A stretch of 64,000 nt of DNA from Rhizobium rosettiformans (GTDB lineage Bacteria > Pseudomonadota > Alphaproteobacteria > Rhizobiales > Rhizobiaceae), in assembly GCF_016806065.1 (NCBI RefSeq), contig NZ_CP032405.1:852501-916500 (forward strand). Reading direction: 5' to 3'. Below are positions 32,813 to 41,462 of this stretch, piece after piece (within the stretch, counting starts at the first letter, position 1; the number at the start of each line of letters is the position of its first letter). The notes beneath the pieces are model-generated. The model was not told the DNA's origin. It saw only the letters and a program-made list of their open reading frames with translations, and made no database searches. Position numbers and translations under genes: made by a program.

Positions 32813-34447
32813 TCAGCTGGCCTTGGCGATCTCCTGATCCCGCAACAGCCGACGGATCACCTTGCCGCTGGTCGTCAGCGGAAGCTCGGTGACGAATTCC
32901 ACCTCGCGCGGATATTCGTGCATCGACAACCGGTTCTTCACCCAGTCGCGGATCTCCGCCGACAATACCGCCTGCGCCGTGTATCCGTCCTGCAGCACGA
33001 CGAAGGCCTTGACGATCTCGGTCCTCAGAGCATCCGGCTTGCCGATGACGGCTGCGAGCCGGACGGCCGGATGCCCGATCAGGCAGTCCTCGATTTCCGC
33101 CGGTCCGATTCGATAGCCAGACGAGGTGATCACATCATCGTCGCGGCCGAAAAACTGCACATAGCCCTCTTCGTCCTGCCGTCCGAGATCGCCCGTCTTC
33201 ATCCAGTCGCCGATGAACTTATCCTCGGTCGCCTTGGGATTGTTCCAGTAGCCGAGGAACATCACCGGATCCGGTCGCTTGATCGCCACCTGCCCGGTTT
33301 GGCCGGCCGGCAATTCCCGCCCCTCGGCATCGATGATCGCCACCTCATGCCCCGGCACGGCCTTGCCGATGAAGCCGCCCTTGGAAACACCGAGATGCGC
33401 CGCCGAAGACAAGACGAAATTGCACTCCGTCTGGCCATAGAACTCGTTGGGCACGATGCCGAGGGCCGCCTTCACCCATTCATAGGTTTCCCGCCCTAGC
33501 GATTCGCCGGCCGACCCGATGCTGCGTAGCACGAGATCATAGGCCTCGCGGGGCTTGTCGACCGCCTTCAGGAGCCGGAGCGCCGTCGGCGGGATGAAGG
33601 CATTGCGCACCTTCATCTCGGCCATGATCCGGAAGGCCATATGCGGATCGAATTTCTGCGCCGGCGAGGAAACGACCGGCACCCCGAGCATCAGCGCCGG
33701 CAGAAGCGCATTGAGCAGACCACCGGCCCAGGCCCAGTCGGAGGGTGTCCAGATCTTGTCGTCAGGCTGCGGCAGATAGTCATGCGCCAGCTGGAAGCCG
33801 GGGATGTGACCGGCCAGGACGCGATGTCCGTGCAGCGCACCCTTGGGCGGCCCCGTCGTGCCCGAGGTGTAGATCATTAGTGCCGGCGTATCGGGTCCGG
33901 TGTCGACAATGTCGAACAGGCCGGACCGGCCCTCGATCATCGAACGGAAACCGATGACATTGGGACCGGAGCCATCGACCGAAATCACCGTCTGCAGCGC
34001 GGGCAGGCGCGCCTTGATGGCCTTCAGCCGCTGAAGGCCGAAGCTGTTGGTGACGATCACGCGGGCGCCGGCATCCCTGAGCCGGTATTCCAGCGCCTCT
34101 TCGCCAAAGAGCAGTGCAAGCGGCAGCGTAATCGCACCCATCTTGTAGATCGCGACATGCGCAATGACCGTTTCAAAGCATTGCGGCATGAGAAGCGCCA
34201 CACGGTCACCCCTGATGACGCCAAGCTCGGTCAAGGCCTCGGCCAGTGCCGAGGACTGCGACGAGAGTTCGCCATAGGTCATCGAAAGATGCCGGCCATC
34301 GGGCGAGAAGTGCTGAAGGCACACGCGCTCGGGGTGCCTCGCCGCCCAATCGTCGGCGACCACGCGCCCGATGTTAAAATCGTTGGGAATTTTCCAGCGG
34401 AAGTCGCGGCGCAGGGCCTCGAAGGTCTCGCGCGGCTCAAGCAGCAT
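32813..34447 (-). CDS. Acyl-CoA synthetase (AMP-binding)
   Basis: Adenylate-forming ligase of 544 residues. The P-loop motif MIYTSGTTGPPKGALHGHR is near the middle, FYGQTECN is the adenine-binding A5-type motif, and GDLGRQDEEGYVQFFGRDDDVITSSGYRIGPAEIE spans the hinge and C-terminal domain. The catalytic lysine region TTSGKVIRRLLRD closes it. The overall resemblance is to acetyl/medium-chain acyl-CoA synthetases (AcsM-like); chain length cannot be assigned. It is convergent with the GNAT gene and divergent from genes to its right; 203 bp upstream hold no supported ORF. Confidence 0.9.
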   Translation of the reverse strand: MLLEPRETFEALRRDFRWKIPNDFNIGRVVADDWAARHPERVCLQHFSPDGRHLSMTYGELSSQSSALAEALTELGVIRGDRVALLMPQCFETVIAHVAIYKMGAITLPLALLFGEEALEYRLRDAGARVIVTNSFGLQRLKAIKARLPALQTVISVDGSGPNVIGFRSMIEGRSGLFDIVDTGPDTPALMIYTSGTTGPPKGALHGHRVLAGHIPGFQLAHDYLPQPDDKIWTPSDWAWAGGLLNALLPALMLGVPVVSSPAQKFDPHMAFRIMAEMKVRNAFIPPTALRLLKAVDKPREAYDLVLRSIGSAGESLGRETYEWVKAALGIVPNEFYGQTECNFVLSSAAHLGVSKGGFIGKAVPGHEVAIIDAEGRELPAGQTGQVAIKRPDPVMFLGYWNNPKATEDKFIGDWMKTGDLGRQDEEGYVQFFGRDDDVITSSGYRIGPAEIEDCLIGHPAVRLAAVIGKPDALRTEIVKAFVVLQDGYTAQAVLSAEIRDWVKNRLSMHEYPREVEFVTELPLTTSGKVIRRLLRDQEIAKAS

Positions 34448-34650
34448 GGCTGAGTGTCCCGATCGTCATGTTGTCAGTGCTAACATTCATCTCGCAAGTG
34501 CACAACAAGCGGCACACATTAGCGTGAACGACCGGCAAACGGGAGAAGGCGACAGGCTGGGCAATAGGCGAGGAACCGGCAAGAGGCGATGACATCAGCT
34601 CTCCAAAGGCAGAGCAACGCCCCTCCATGCGCGCGAACTGCCTTGAAAGA

Positions 34651-35142
34651 TCAGCCCTTGGCTTGGGCGCCCTCTGCGCGCATCAAGGCAACCAGCGCCT
34701 TGAGCTCGCCGGCACGTACCATCTGCGCCGGCGTGCGCCCGGCAAAAGCCTCGAGCTTCTGGCTGCGATACCACTTCTCTGCCGCCTCCTTCGCGCCGAG
34801 CCGCTTCATCGCAAGCGTCAGAACCAGCGTCTTTGCATCGGCAGCCGACACGGTACCGGCCTCGATAGCTGCATCGATACGGGCGATCTGCGTCTGGACA
34901 GACTGCTGCCGAAGCTTCTGGCGCATGGCCGCAACCTGCGGCGCAACCGGTGCCACGATGTTGATCTTCTGCTTGCCATCAACAGGAGCGGCAGGCGACG
35001 CGGTCAGGGATGCAGCCGCCTGCGGCTTGCCTTTGCCCTTGGCGGCAACGGGCTGCGCCGGCGCCTTCGGCAACAGGCCGGCATCCACCACCACCTGCTG
35101 GACAGGTTGCGCCATACGGATCTTCTTCCCGGTGTTGCTCAT
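34651..35142 (-). CDS. Hypothetical protein with DUF2384-like C-terminus
   Basis: 163-residue protein that I cannot name. Residues 1-65 are rich in Ala, Pro, Lys and Gln and look disordered. From about 70 it is helical: MRQKLRQQSVQTQIARIDAAIEAGTVSAADAKT. The last 40 residues (EKWYRSQKLEAFAGRTPAQ, then MVRAGELKALVALMRAEG) resemble the C-terminal toxin-binding domain of Xre/MbcA/ParS antitoxins (DUF2384), where W, GGRTP and a final helix recur. No RES-type toxin gene is adjacent. I chose the ATG at 35142; the longer in-frame ORF runs through tRNA-Leu, so it is not coding there. Confidence 0.7.
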   Translation of the reverse strand: MSNTGKKIRMAQPVQQVVVDAGLLPKAPAQPVAAKGKGKPQAAASLTASPAAPVDGKQKINIVAPVAPQVAAMRQKLRQQSVQTQIARIDAAIEAGTVSAADAKTLVLTLAMKRLGAKEAAEKWYRSQKLEAFAGRTPAQMVRAGELKALVALMRAEGAQAKG

Positions 35143-35164
35143 GCCTTCTGCCTTTTTGAGAATG

Positions 35165-35249
35165 TGGTGCCCCATGCCGGAATCGAACCAGCACTCCTTT
35201 CGGAACTCGATTTTGAGTCGAGCGCGTCTACCAGTTCCGCCAATGGGGC
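35165..35249 (-). tRNA. tRNA-Leu (CAA)
   Basis: 85-nt cloverleaf on the minus strand. The acceptor stem pairs GCCCCAT with ATGGGGC, with CCA encoded at 35167-35165. The anticodon loop CTCAAAA (35217-35211) gives anticodon CAA, decoding UUG. The long variable arm expected of leucine tRNA is present, and the T arm contains GGTTCGATTCC. It ends 22 bp before the start of the 163-residue protein gene, which may be cotranscribed. Confidence 0.95.
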
Positions 35250-35428
35250 ACATGAGCGTCGGATGGACAGCGCCGGACTATACGAGCCGGGGTGTTTCGG
35301 TCAACGCCTTTTTCGAGCATCACTTCACGCAATCGTTCACTGCTTGCGTCCGACGGCGTGGCGGCACCATTTACAGGCGGCCATGCGCACCCTAGAACGC
35401 CGTGAACCATCTACCCACGGAAGTCTCA

Positions 35429-36010
35429 ATGCTGCGTCGAATGTATGATTGGACGATGTCGCTCGCCGGCACGCGCCACGCCGATCGGGCCCTTGCTGGC
35501 GTGTCCTTCGTCGAAAGCTCCTTCTTTCCGATTCCGCCGGATGTTCTGCTCATTCCCATGGTCATCAGGCGCCGGGACCACTGGTTCAGGCTGGCACTCC
35601 TCTGCACGCTCGCGTCCGTCCTCGGTGCATTCCTCGGTTATGCCATCGGCATGTTCCTGTTCGAGGCGATCGGACGCCCCATCCTCGCCTTCTACGGCAA
35701 AGAGGACGCCTTCGAACAGGTGGCGGGCTGGTACAACACCTGGGGTGGCTGGGGTGTGCTGTTTGCCGCGATCACACCTTTCCCCTACAAGGTCCTGACG
35801 ATCTTCTCCGGGGCAACGGGGCTGAATTTCCTCGTCTTCACCATTGTCAGCATCATTGGCCGTGCATTCCGTTTCTTCCTCGTCGCCTTCCTGCTGAAGC
35901 TCTATGGCGAACCCATTCGCCTCTTCATCGAGAAATATCTCGGTCTTCTTTTTACCCTTTTCATGCTGCTGCTGATCGGCGGCTTCTACCTCGTGAAATT
36001 CGCCCTGTGA
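35429..36010 (+). CDS. YqaA family (DedA/SNARE-associated) membrane protein
   Basis: Polytopic membrane protein of 193 residues with four or five hydrophobic segments, of the YqaA branch of the DedA superfamily. VESSFFPIPPDVLLIPMVI and LLCTLASVLGAFLGYAIGMFLFEAIGRPIL are typical, as is AAITPFPYKVLTIFSGATGLN. DedA proteins are linked to undecaprenyl phosphate or lipid recycling; YqaA function is not established. The ATG has GGAAG 6 nt upstream; a GTG nine codons earlier (35402) is possible. The next gene, dsbB, begins within or just after its stop. Confidence 0.87.
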   Translation: MLRRMYDWTMSLAGTRHADRALAGVSFVESSFFPIPPDVLLIPMVIRRRDHWFRLALLCTLASVLGAFLGYAIGMFLFEAIGRPILAFYGKEDAFEQVAGWYNTWGGWGVLFAAITPFPYKVLTIFSGATGLNFLVFTIVSIIGRAFRFFLVAFLLKLYGEPIRLFIEKYLGLLFTLFMLLLIGGFYLVKFAL

Positions 36011-36021
36011 GAGTGCTGCAG

Positions 36022-36537
36022 ATGAATTCGATCCTGACACCCCTGAAGTCCGATGGCGCGCTCGCCGCCTTGCTTACCTTCGGCATGGCGCTCGTTGTGG
36101 GCTCCGCCCTCGGCTTCGAGCATATTGGCGGCTATATCCCCTGTGCGCTCTGCCTGATGCAGCGCAATCCCTACTATATCGGCATCGGTATCGGTATTCT
36201 GGCCGTCCTCTCTGCCGTCTTGCGCCTCCCGCCAGTCTTCACGAAGGTACTGCTGATCGCCATCGCCATCACCATGCTGATCAGCGTCGGCATGGGCATC
36301 TATCATTCCGGCGTCGAGTGGAAGTTCTGGGAAGGCCCGTCGACCTGCGCGATCGGCGCCACCGGTGGCGATACGCCGGTCAACGTGCTGGAAGCGTTGA
36401 ACGCCACGAAGGCTCCCTCCTGCACGGAGGCGACGCTTCGCGTGCTCGGCCTGTCCTTCGCCGGCTGGAATGTTCTGACGAGTGCCGCCCTTGCAGCTCT
36501 CGCGCTCTGGGGCGTCTTCCGCAAGCCCGCTATCTGA
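36022..36537 (+). CDS. dsbB: Disulfide bond formation protein B
   Basis: Inner-membrane quinone-linked oxidase that reoxidises DsbA. The 171 residues contain four hydrophobic segments. Both cysteine pairs are present: C41-A-L-C44 in the first periplasmic loop, and C109 with C134 in the second. The ATG at 36022 is my choice; a GTG at 36007 overlaps the yqaA stop (GTGA) and is in frame, so coupling is possible. No dsbA gene is in the window. Confidence 0.93.
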   Translation: MNSILTPLKSDGALAALLTFGMALVVGSALGFEHIGGYIPCALCLMQRNPYYIGIGIGILAVLSAVLRLPPVFTKVLLIAIAITMLISVGMGIYHSGVEWKFWEGPSTCAIGATGGDTPVNVLEALNATKAPSCTEATLRVLGLSFAGWNVLTSAALAALALWGVFRKPAI

Positions 36538-36546
36538 CTCGCATCC

Positions 36547-36571
36547 GAGGCGGCGCAATCTGTGCCGCCTC
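36547..36571. terminator. Hairpin between dsbB and the HNH gene
   Basis: An 8-bp stem (GAGGCGGC, GCCGCCTC) with a 9-nt loop between two convergent genes. No strong U-tract on either side. Confidence 0.55.
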
Positions 36572-36591
36572 CAGCCGCCTGCCGCCTTACT

Positions 36592-37149
36592 TCAAGGCTG
36601 CAATTCAGTATCCCAGTAGAGATAGTCCATCCAGCTTTCGTGTAGGTAGTTCGGCGGGAAGAGCCGGCCATTGTTGTGCAGGTCCTGCACCGTCGGCCGG
36701 TAGGGTGACTGATGCGGATGCATGCCGGCCTGCTTGGGGAGCTTCGATCCCTTGCGCAGATTGCACGGTGAGCAGGCCGCAACGACATTCTCCCAGGTCG
36801 TCTCGCCGCCATGAGCGCGCGGGATGACATGGTCGAAGGTCAGGTCTTCGGGCGAACCGCAATACTGGCATTCGAACTTGTCGCGCAGGAAGACATTGAA
36901 GCGGGTAAAGGCCGGGTTCCGGGTCGGCTGAACATAGGTCTTGAGGCTGACCACGCTTGGCAGTCGCATCGAGAAACTCGGCGAGCAGACGGAGTGTTCA
37001 TACTCGGCGATGATGTTCACACGGTCGAGGAAGACCGCCTTGATCGCGTCCTGCCAGGACCAGAGCGACAAGGGATAATAACTCAGTGGCCGGTAGTCGG
37101 CATTCAGGACGAGCGCCGGCAGGGCCTGGGGAGAAACTGCAATCGTCAA
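36592..37149 (-). CDS. HNH endonuclease
   Basis: Protein of 185 residues of the conserved stand-alone HNH family found in many bacterial chromosomes. The zinc-binding pairs C94/C97 (CQYC) and C126/C129 (CSPC) frame the HNH core DHVIPRAHGGETTWEN with H107 and N121. An N-terminal domain of about 80 residues (LVLNADYRPLSYYPLSLWSWQDAIKAV) is typical of this family. There is no methyltransferase or toxin partner beside it, so it does not look like a restriction system. Confidence 0.93.
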   Translation of the reverse strand: MTIAVSPQALPALVLNADYRPLSYYPLSLWSWQDAIKAVFLDRVNIIAEYEHSVCSPSFSMRLPSVVSLKTYVQPTRNPAFTRFNVFLRDKFECQYCGSPEDLTFDHVIPRAHGGETTWENVVAACSPCNLRKGSKLPKQAGMHPHQSPYRPTVQDLHNNGRLFPPNYLHESWMDYLYWDTELQP

Positions 37150-37256
37150 GGGGTACTCCTGATCGATTCGGCATCTGCCCCTCTATATTAGGTCCGTTGT
37201 TACAGCATTGTGAAGCCTGAATCTTTGAGACGCATTGCGACCTCTCGGCGCGCCCT

Positions 37257-37901
37257 TCACCGGGGCAAAGCGGTGCGGCCGGTGATCAGGGCATAATGCG
37301 CCCAGAATAGCCGTGCAGCGACCGATCGGACAGGCGCCCAGGCTTCGGCCAACTCCGCCACAAGTTCGGGAGCTGGCCGTTCTCCGGCGAAAAAAACATC
37401 GCCCACCGAGATCCTGAGTGCCACGTCGCCGACCGGGAAGATGTCCGGATGGCCGCCGCAGAACATCAGATAGACCTCGGCCGTCCAGGGGCCGATGCCC
37501 TTGAGACCGGTCAGCGCTGCCATCGCGGTCTCCGCCGGCATTTCTGCCAGCTCGTCGAGCCGGAAGGGTCCGCCGAGATCGGCCTTGGCGGCCTCTTCGA
37601 GTGCCTGCGCCTTGCCGCGCGACAGGCCGAAGGTGCCGATCAGTTCAGGGCCAAGCGCCAGATAATCCTCCGCAAGCGGCCTGTTTCCCAAAACCGCTGT
37701 CATCCGCCGCCAGATCGCGTCGGCACTGGCGCGCGACACCATCTGCGAAACGATGATCGAGGCGAGCCCCGCAAATCCCGGCGGCGACAGGCGAAGCGGC
37801 AGCGGACCGCAGGCGTCTGCGATGGGACAGAGCCGGGGATCGCGTGCCAGCAAAAGGGAAAGCCCCGCAGCGAGATCGGCCTCGCATCGGATCGTCGTCA
37901 A
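37257..37901 (-). CDS. alkA: DNA-3-methyladenine glycosylase II (AlkA type)
   Basis: Base-excision repair glycosylase of 214 residues with the HhH-GPD fold. The helix-hairpin-helix LTGLKGIGPWTAEVYLMF is followed by the catalytic aspartate in FPVGDVAL. The N-terminal beta domain of E. coli AlkA is absent, as in many short alphaproteobacterial homologues. Oriented divergently from gluQRS, with 44 bp between starts. Confidence 0.92.
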   Translation of the reverse strand: MTTIRCEADLAAGLSLLLARDPRLCPIADACGPLPLRLSPPGFAGLASIIVSQMVSRASADAIWRRMTAVLGNRPLAEDYLALGPELIGTFGLSRGKAQALEEAAKADLGGPFRLDELAEMPAETAMAALTGLKGIGPWTAEVYLMFCGGHPDIFPVGDVALRISVGDVFFAGERPAPELVAELAEAWAPVRSVAARLFWAHYALITGRTALPR

Positions 37902-37945
37902 ACCCGTCCCCTTTTCCTCATTCCACTCTCATGCGAAGGAAAAGC

Positions 37946-38842
37946 ATGACCGAACGCGATCGTCAAACCACCGGACAGGATGCCCCCGTCTTTCGTTTCG
38001 CACCGAGCCCCAACGGCAGGCTGCATCTCGGCCACGCGCTGTCTGTCCTGTTGAACGCCGACATGGCCGATAAAATGGGTGGGCGCCTGCTGTTGCGGAT
38101 CGAGGATATCGACCTGACGCGCTGCACGCCGGACCTCGAACAGGCGGTCATCGACGATCTCATGTGGCTGGGAATCCCCTTCGAACGACCCGTCCGCCGC
38201 CAGTCGGAACACTTTCCGCTTTACCGCGAAGCCCTCGACCGGTTGAAGGCCATGGGGCTGGTATATCCCTCATTTCTCACGCGTGGCGAGGTGAAAGCCC
38301 GTGTTTCGGCTTTCGAGCGCGAAGGCGGCCCCTGGCCACGGGACCCGGACGGCGCGCCGCTCTATCCGACAGAGGAGCGAGCCCTTTCAGATGCCGAGCG
38401 GGCCGAAAGGCTGGCGACAGTCGAACGCTACGCCTGGCGGCTCGACATCGACAAGGCACAACGTCTGCTTGGGGGACCTTTGACCTGGCAGGAAACCGGC
38501 GACGGGCCGACCGGGGAGATCGAGGCGGATCCTGCCGCCTGGGGCGATGTGGTGCTCTGGCGCTCCGATGCGCCGGCAAGTTACCATCTGGCCGTCACGG
38601 TGGATGATGCAGCCCAGGGCGTGACCAACGTCGTGCGGGGCCTAGACCTCTTCCATGCCACGTCGATCCATCGCCTGCTGCAGACCCTGCTCGGTCTGCC
38701 CGCGCCCGTCTACCACCACCACCGGCTGATCCTGGGCCCCGATGGCCGCAAGCTCTCCAAAAGCCTCGGCGACACGGCGCTGTCGGCGCTTAGAGCAGAG
38801 GGCAAGACGCCGTCAGATATTCGCGCCATGGTCGGGATTTGA
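37946..38842 (+). CDS. gluQRS: Glutamyl-queuosine tRNA(Asp) synthetase
   Basis: Truncated glutamyl-tRNA synthetase paralogue that attaches glutamate to the queuosine at position 34 of tRNA-Asp. The 298 residues hold only the catalytic domain, with the HIGH motif as HLGH (27-30) and KMSKS as KLSKS (269-273). RFAPSPNGRLHLGHAL and the absence of an anticodon-binding domain fix the family. The start ATG has AAGGA 5 nt upstream. The zinc-ligand cysteines seen in E. coli GluQRS (CxC in YYCTCTR) appear replaced by YPSFLTR. Its 3' end overlaps the convergent yihY gene by 30 bp. Confidence 0.93.
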   Translation: MTERDRQTTGQDAPVFRFAPSPNGRLHLGHALSVLLNADMADKMGGRLLLRIEDIDLTRCTPDLEQAVIDDLMWLGIPFERPVRRQSEHFPLYREALDRLKAMGLVYPSFLTRGEVKARVSAFEREGGPWPRDPDGAPLYPTEERALSDAERAERLATVERYAWRLDIDKAQRLLGGPLTWQETGDGPTGEIEADPAAWGDVVLWRSDAPASYHLAVTVDDAAQGVTNVVRGLDLFHATSIHRLLQTLLGLPAPVYHHHRLILGPDGRKLSKSLGDTALSALRAEGKTPSDIRAMVGI

Positions 38843-39706
38843 GATCCCGCCTTCCGGCAGGGTCTTCACTGGCACCACCCGGAATTTCATCAGCGCCGCG
38901 TTGAATTCTGCGCCGATGATGAAGATCGCACCGACCATGTAGAGAAAGACCAGCACGATCATGATCGAAGCAAGACCGGCATAGGTTGCGGCGTAATTCG
39001 CGAAAGAGGCGAGATAGTAGGCAAACAGAAGCGCACCGACCAGCCAGAGCGCCAGCGTCAAGAGGACGCCGGGCAAGACGTCGATGAGTCTCCGCCGCCC
39101 GGCAGGCAGACCGAGATGGAAAACCACAAGCGCCAGGACGAGAAACAGAACGGTTCCGTAAACACGCCAGTTGGCGACGGTCGCGAGAAAATCCTTGAGG
39201 AAAGGAAAGAGTCTCTCTGCATAGGCGAGCGCCACCGGCACGGCGACGAGGAGCGCGCTGATCGCCGCCAGCACCACGACGGCGGCAAGCACGAAACCGA
39301 GGCTCACCAGTCGGGTCACATACCAGGGGCGCGTCTCTGCCACGCGATAAGCGCGGTTGAGCGAGACGCGCAGCGCCTCAACACCGTTTGAGGCAAAATA
39401 GGCGGCCGCCAGCACCGAGATGGTCAGAAGCCCACCGCGCGGGATGGTCAACACCTGCACCACCTGGTCGGACAGCGGCTTCGCAATGGTCTCCGGCCAG
39501 GTGTCGAAAATCAGATGCACCGCCGTCTCGGCGAACTGGTCGGCGCCAAGGAAACTCGCAAGCGCCGTGCCGAAGATCAGGAAGGGGAAGAGCGCCAGAA
39601 TTGCCGACAGCGCGACATGGCTCGCCATCGCCCAGCCGTCGTCCTCGGTGAAATGCCAGAACGCGTCAAAGCCGACCTTGTAGAGCATACGCAGGAAAGT
39701 CGGCAT
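38813..39706 (-). CDS. YihY/virulence factor BrkB family protein
   Basis: Polytopic inner-membrane protein of 297 residues with six hydrophobic segments. The N-terminal FWHFTEDDGWAMASHVALSAILALFPFLIFGTALASFLG and the C-terminal YAATYAGLASIMIVLVFLYMVGAIFIIGAEFNAAL are the family hallmarks. Function is not established. Older annotations as ribonuclease BN come from an error in the E. coli literature. Overlaps gluQRS tail-to-tail by 30 bp. Confidence 0.92.
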   Translation of the reverse strand: MPTFLRMLYKVGFDAFWHFTEDDGWAMASHVALSAILALFPFLIFGTALASFLGADQFAETAVHLIFDTWPETIAKPLSDQVVQVLTIPRGGLLTISVLAAAYFASNGVEALRVSLNRAYRVAETRPWYVTRLVSLGFVLAAVVVLAAISALLVAVPVALAYAERLFPFLKDFLATVANWRVYGTVLFLVLALVVFHLGLPAGRRRLIDVLPGVLLTLALWLVGALLFAYYLASFANYAATYAGLASIMIVLVFLYMVGAIFIIGAEFNAALMKFRVVPVKTLPEGGISNPDHGANI

Positions 39707-39799
39707 CCAGTCTCCTCAAGAACGCGGGGCACGATTGCAGGCTCGGGCCGAATATGGGAAACCCATCGCCGTTTGCAAAGCAATAACGAGGTTATCCCC

Positions 39800-40624
39800 G
39801 TGAAGAGCATCATCGTCACCGGTTGTTCCTCCGGCATCGGCGCCTATTGTGCCGAGGCCCTCAAGCGCGACGGCTGGCGGGTCTTTGCGACGGTGCGCAA
39901 GCGGGAAGACTTGGGCGCGCTCGAGGCGAAGGGCATTGAGGCCCTGCTCATGGATTACACCGATCAAGCCAGCATCGAAGCCCTTGTCGCCACGGTCTTC
40001 GAACGCACCGGCGGCCGGCTCGATGCCCTCTTCAACAATGGCGCCTATGGCCAGGCGGGCGCCGTGGAAGATCTGCCGACGGAAGCGCTGAGGGACCAGT
40101 TCGAAACGAATCTTTTCGGTTGGCACGATCTGACCCGCCGGGTGATCCCGGCGATGCGGGCGCAAGGAGAGGGCCGCATCGTGCAATGCTCTTCGATCCT
40201 CGGTATCGTGCCCTATCGCTGGCGCGGCGCCTATACGGCCTCGAAGTTTGCGCTGGAAGGTTTGTCGCTGACGCTTCGCATGGAGCTCGAAGGCTCCGGC
40301 GTGCAGGTGAGCCTGATCGAGCCCGGCCCGATTGAAAGCCGCTTCACCGCCAATGCGCTCCACCACATCCGCCGGGTGATCGATCTTGAAAACTCCGTGC
40401 ATGCCGACGACTACCGCCGGCAGCTGGCGCGACTGGATGGCACGGGGCCCGTCAACCGCCACAAACTGGGGCCTGACGCGGTCTACAAAGTCCTCACCCA
40501 CGCCTTGACCGCCCGCCGCGCCCGCCCACATTATCTCGTGACCAAGCCGGCGAAACAGGGGGCCCTGATCAAGCGCTGGCTGCCGGCCGACCTCTTCTAT
40601 CGACTGATGCGCTCGCTGGACTGA
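39800..40624 (+). CDS. Short-chain dehydrogenase/reductase (SDR)
   Basis: NAD(P)-dependent oxidoreductase of 274 residues, classical SDR. The cofactor motif TGCSSGIG is at 7-14, NNGAYG follows, and the catalytic YTASK lies after the serine of QCSSILG. The C-terminal extension, with LTARRARPHYLVTKPAKQGALIKRWLPADLFYRLM, is like rhizobial SDRs annotated as short-chain oxidoreductases acting on lipids or steroids; substrate unknown. The start is GTG, as no ATG fits before TGCSSGIG; the longer in-frame extension overlaps yihY antisense. Confidence 0.9.
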   Translation: MKSIIVTGCSSGIGAYCAEALKRDGWRVFATVRKREDLGALEAKGIEALLMDYTDQASIEALVATVFERTGGRLDALFNNGAYGQAGAVEDLPTEALRDQFETNLFGWHDLTRRVIPAMRAQGEGRIVQCSSILGIVPYRWRGAYTASKFALEGLSLTLRMELEGSGVQVSLIEPGPIESRFTANALHHIRRVIDLENSVHADDYRRQLARLDGTGPVNRHKLGPDAVYKVLTHALTARRARPHYLVTKPAKQGALIKRWLPADLFYRLMRSLD

Positions 40625-40654
40625 CCGGCGACGAACAAAGGCTCATCCCACGTT

Positions 40655-40852
40655 ATGTCCACATTCACCTATGTCCTCGCCATCATCGTCATGGGGCTCG
40701 TCGCCCTCGTCCTCTTGCGAGGCCTCTTCAACATGCTGAAGGGCGGCGACGGCAATACATCCAACAAGCTGATGCAGGCCCGTATCGTGCTGCAGGCAAT
40801 CGCAATCGCGCTGATCATGTTGACACTCTGGCTGACGGGCGGGGGACGCTGA
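40655..40852 (+). CDS. Small twin-transmembrane HIG1-domain protein
   Basis: 65-residue protein with two membrane helices (about 5-28 and 43-62) joined by a basic, glycine-rich loop, of the HIG1_N (hypoxia-induced protein) type found as small proteins in alphaproteobacteria. The core GGDGNTSNKLMQARIVLQ is the conserved loop. In mitochondria, HIG1 proteins associate with respiratory complexes; here the role is inference. Three bp separate it from the adenosyltransferase gene. Confidence 0.85.
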   Translation: MSTFTYVLAIIVMGLVALVLLRGLFNMLKGGDGNTSNKLMQARIVLQAIAIALIMLTLWLTGGGR

Positions 40853-40855
40853 ACC

Positions 40856-41434
40856 ATGGTCAAGCTCAACAAGATCTACACCCGCACCGGCGATGACGGC
40901 ACCACGGCACTGGTCACCGGCCCGCGCCGCCTGAAACACGACCTGCGCGTCGATGCCTATGGCACGATCGACGAGACCAATTCGGCGATCGGCATCGCCC
41001 GGCTGCACACGGCCGATATGCCGGAGCTCGACGCCATGCTGATGCGCATCCAGAACGACCTCTTCGACCTCGGCGCCGATCTGGCAGCCCCCGAAACCGG
41101 GGAAGTGCTCTCCTACGAACCGCTGCGCGTCATCGAAGCGCAGGTCGACCGGATCGAGAAGGAGATCGACCAGCTGAATGCCGATCTCGACCCGCTCAAA
41201 TCCTTCATCCTGCCCGGCGGCACGCCGGCGGCCGCCTATCTGCATCTCGCCCGAACCACCTCGCGCCGGGCCGAACGCATCATGGTCGAACTCTCCCGCT
41301 TCGACGGCGAGGAAGTCGGCGAACCCGCGCTGAAATATGTGAACCGGCTGTCTGACTTTCTGTTTGTCGCGGCGCGCCACGCCAATGACGGCGGCAAGGC
41401 GGATATTCTATGGGTGCCGGGGAAGAATAGGTAG
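40856..41434 (+). CDS. Cob(I)yrinic acid a,c-diamide adenosyltransferase (PduO type)
   Basis: Transfers the adenosyl moiety of ATP to cob(I)alamin to make adenosylcobalamin. The 192 residues carry the PduO-type ATP loop YTRTGDDGTTALVTG at the N-terminus and the core FILPGGTPAAAYLHLARTTSRRAER with the C-terminal LKYVNRLSDFLFVAARHAN. It is distinct from CobA- and EutT-type enzymes. The repeat island begins directly downstream. Confidence 0.95.
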   Translation: MVKLNKIYTRTGDDGTTALVTGPRRLKHDLRVDAYGTIDETNSAIGIARLHTADMPELDAMLMRIQNDLFDLGADLAAPETGEVLSYEPLRVIEAQVDRIEKEIDQLNADLDPLKSFILPGGTPAAAYLHLARTTSRRAERIMVELSRFDGEEVGEPALKYVNRLSDFLFVAARHANDGGKADILWVPGKNR

Positions 41435-41462
41435 GCAGCGAATCCCCCTCTCCCCCTTGTAT

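Noticed and set aside
35143..35253. N-terminal extension of the 163-residue protein
   Set aside because: It runs through the tRNA-Leu gene, which is a complete cloverleaf.
35449..36021. Upstream extension of the dsbB frame through yqaA, a possible fusion
   Set aside because: Residues there are a shadow of the yqaA gene; DsbB homology begins near the ATG at 36022.
36592..37149. Restriction-modification or homing system around the HNH endonuclease
   Set aside because: No methyltransferase or intron is near; the protein belongs to the common stand-alone chromosomal HNH family.
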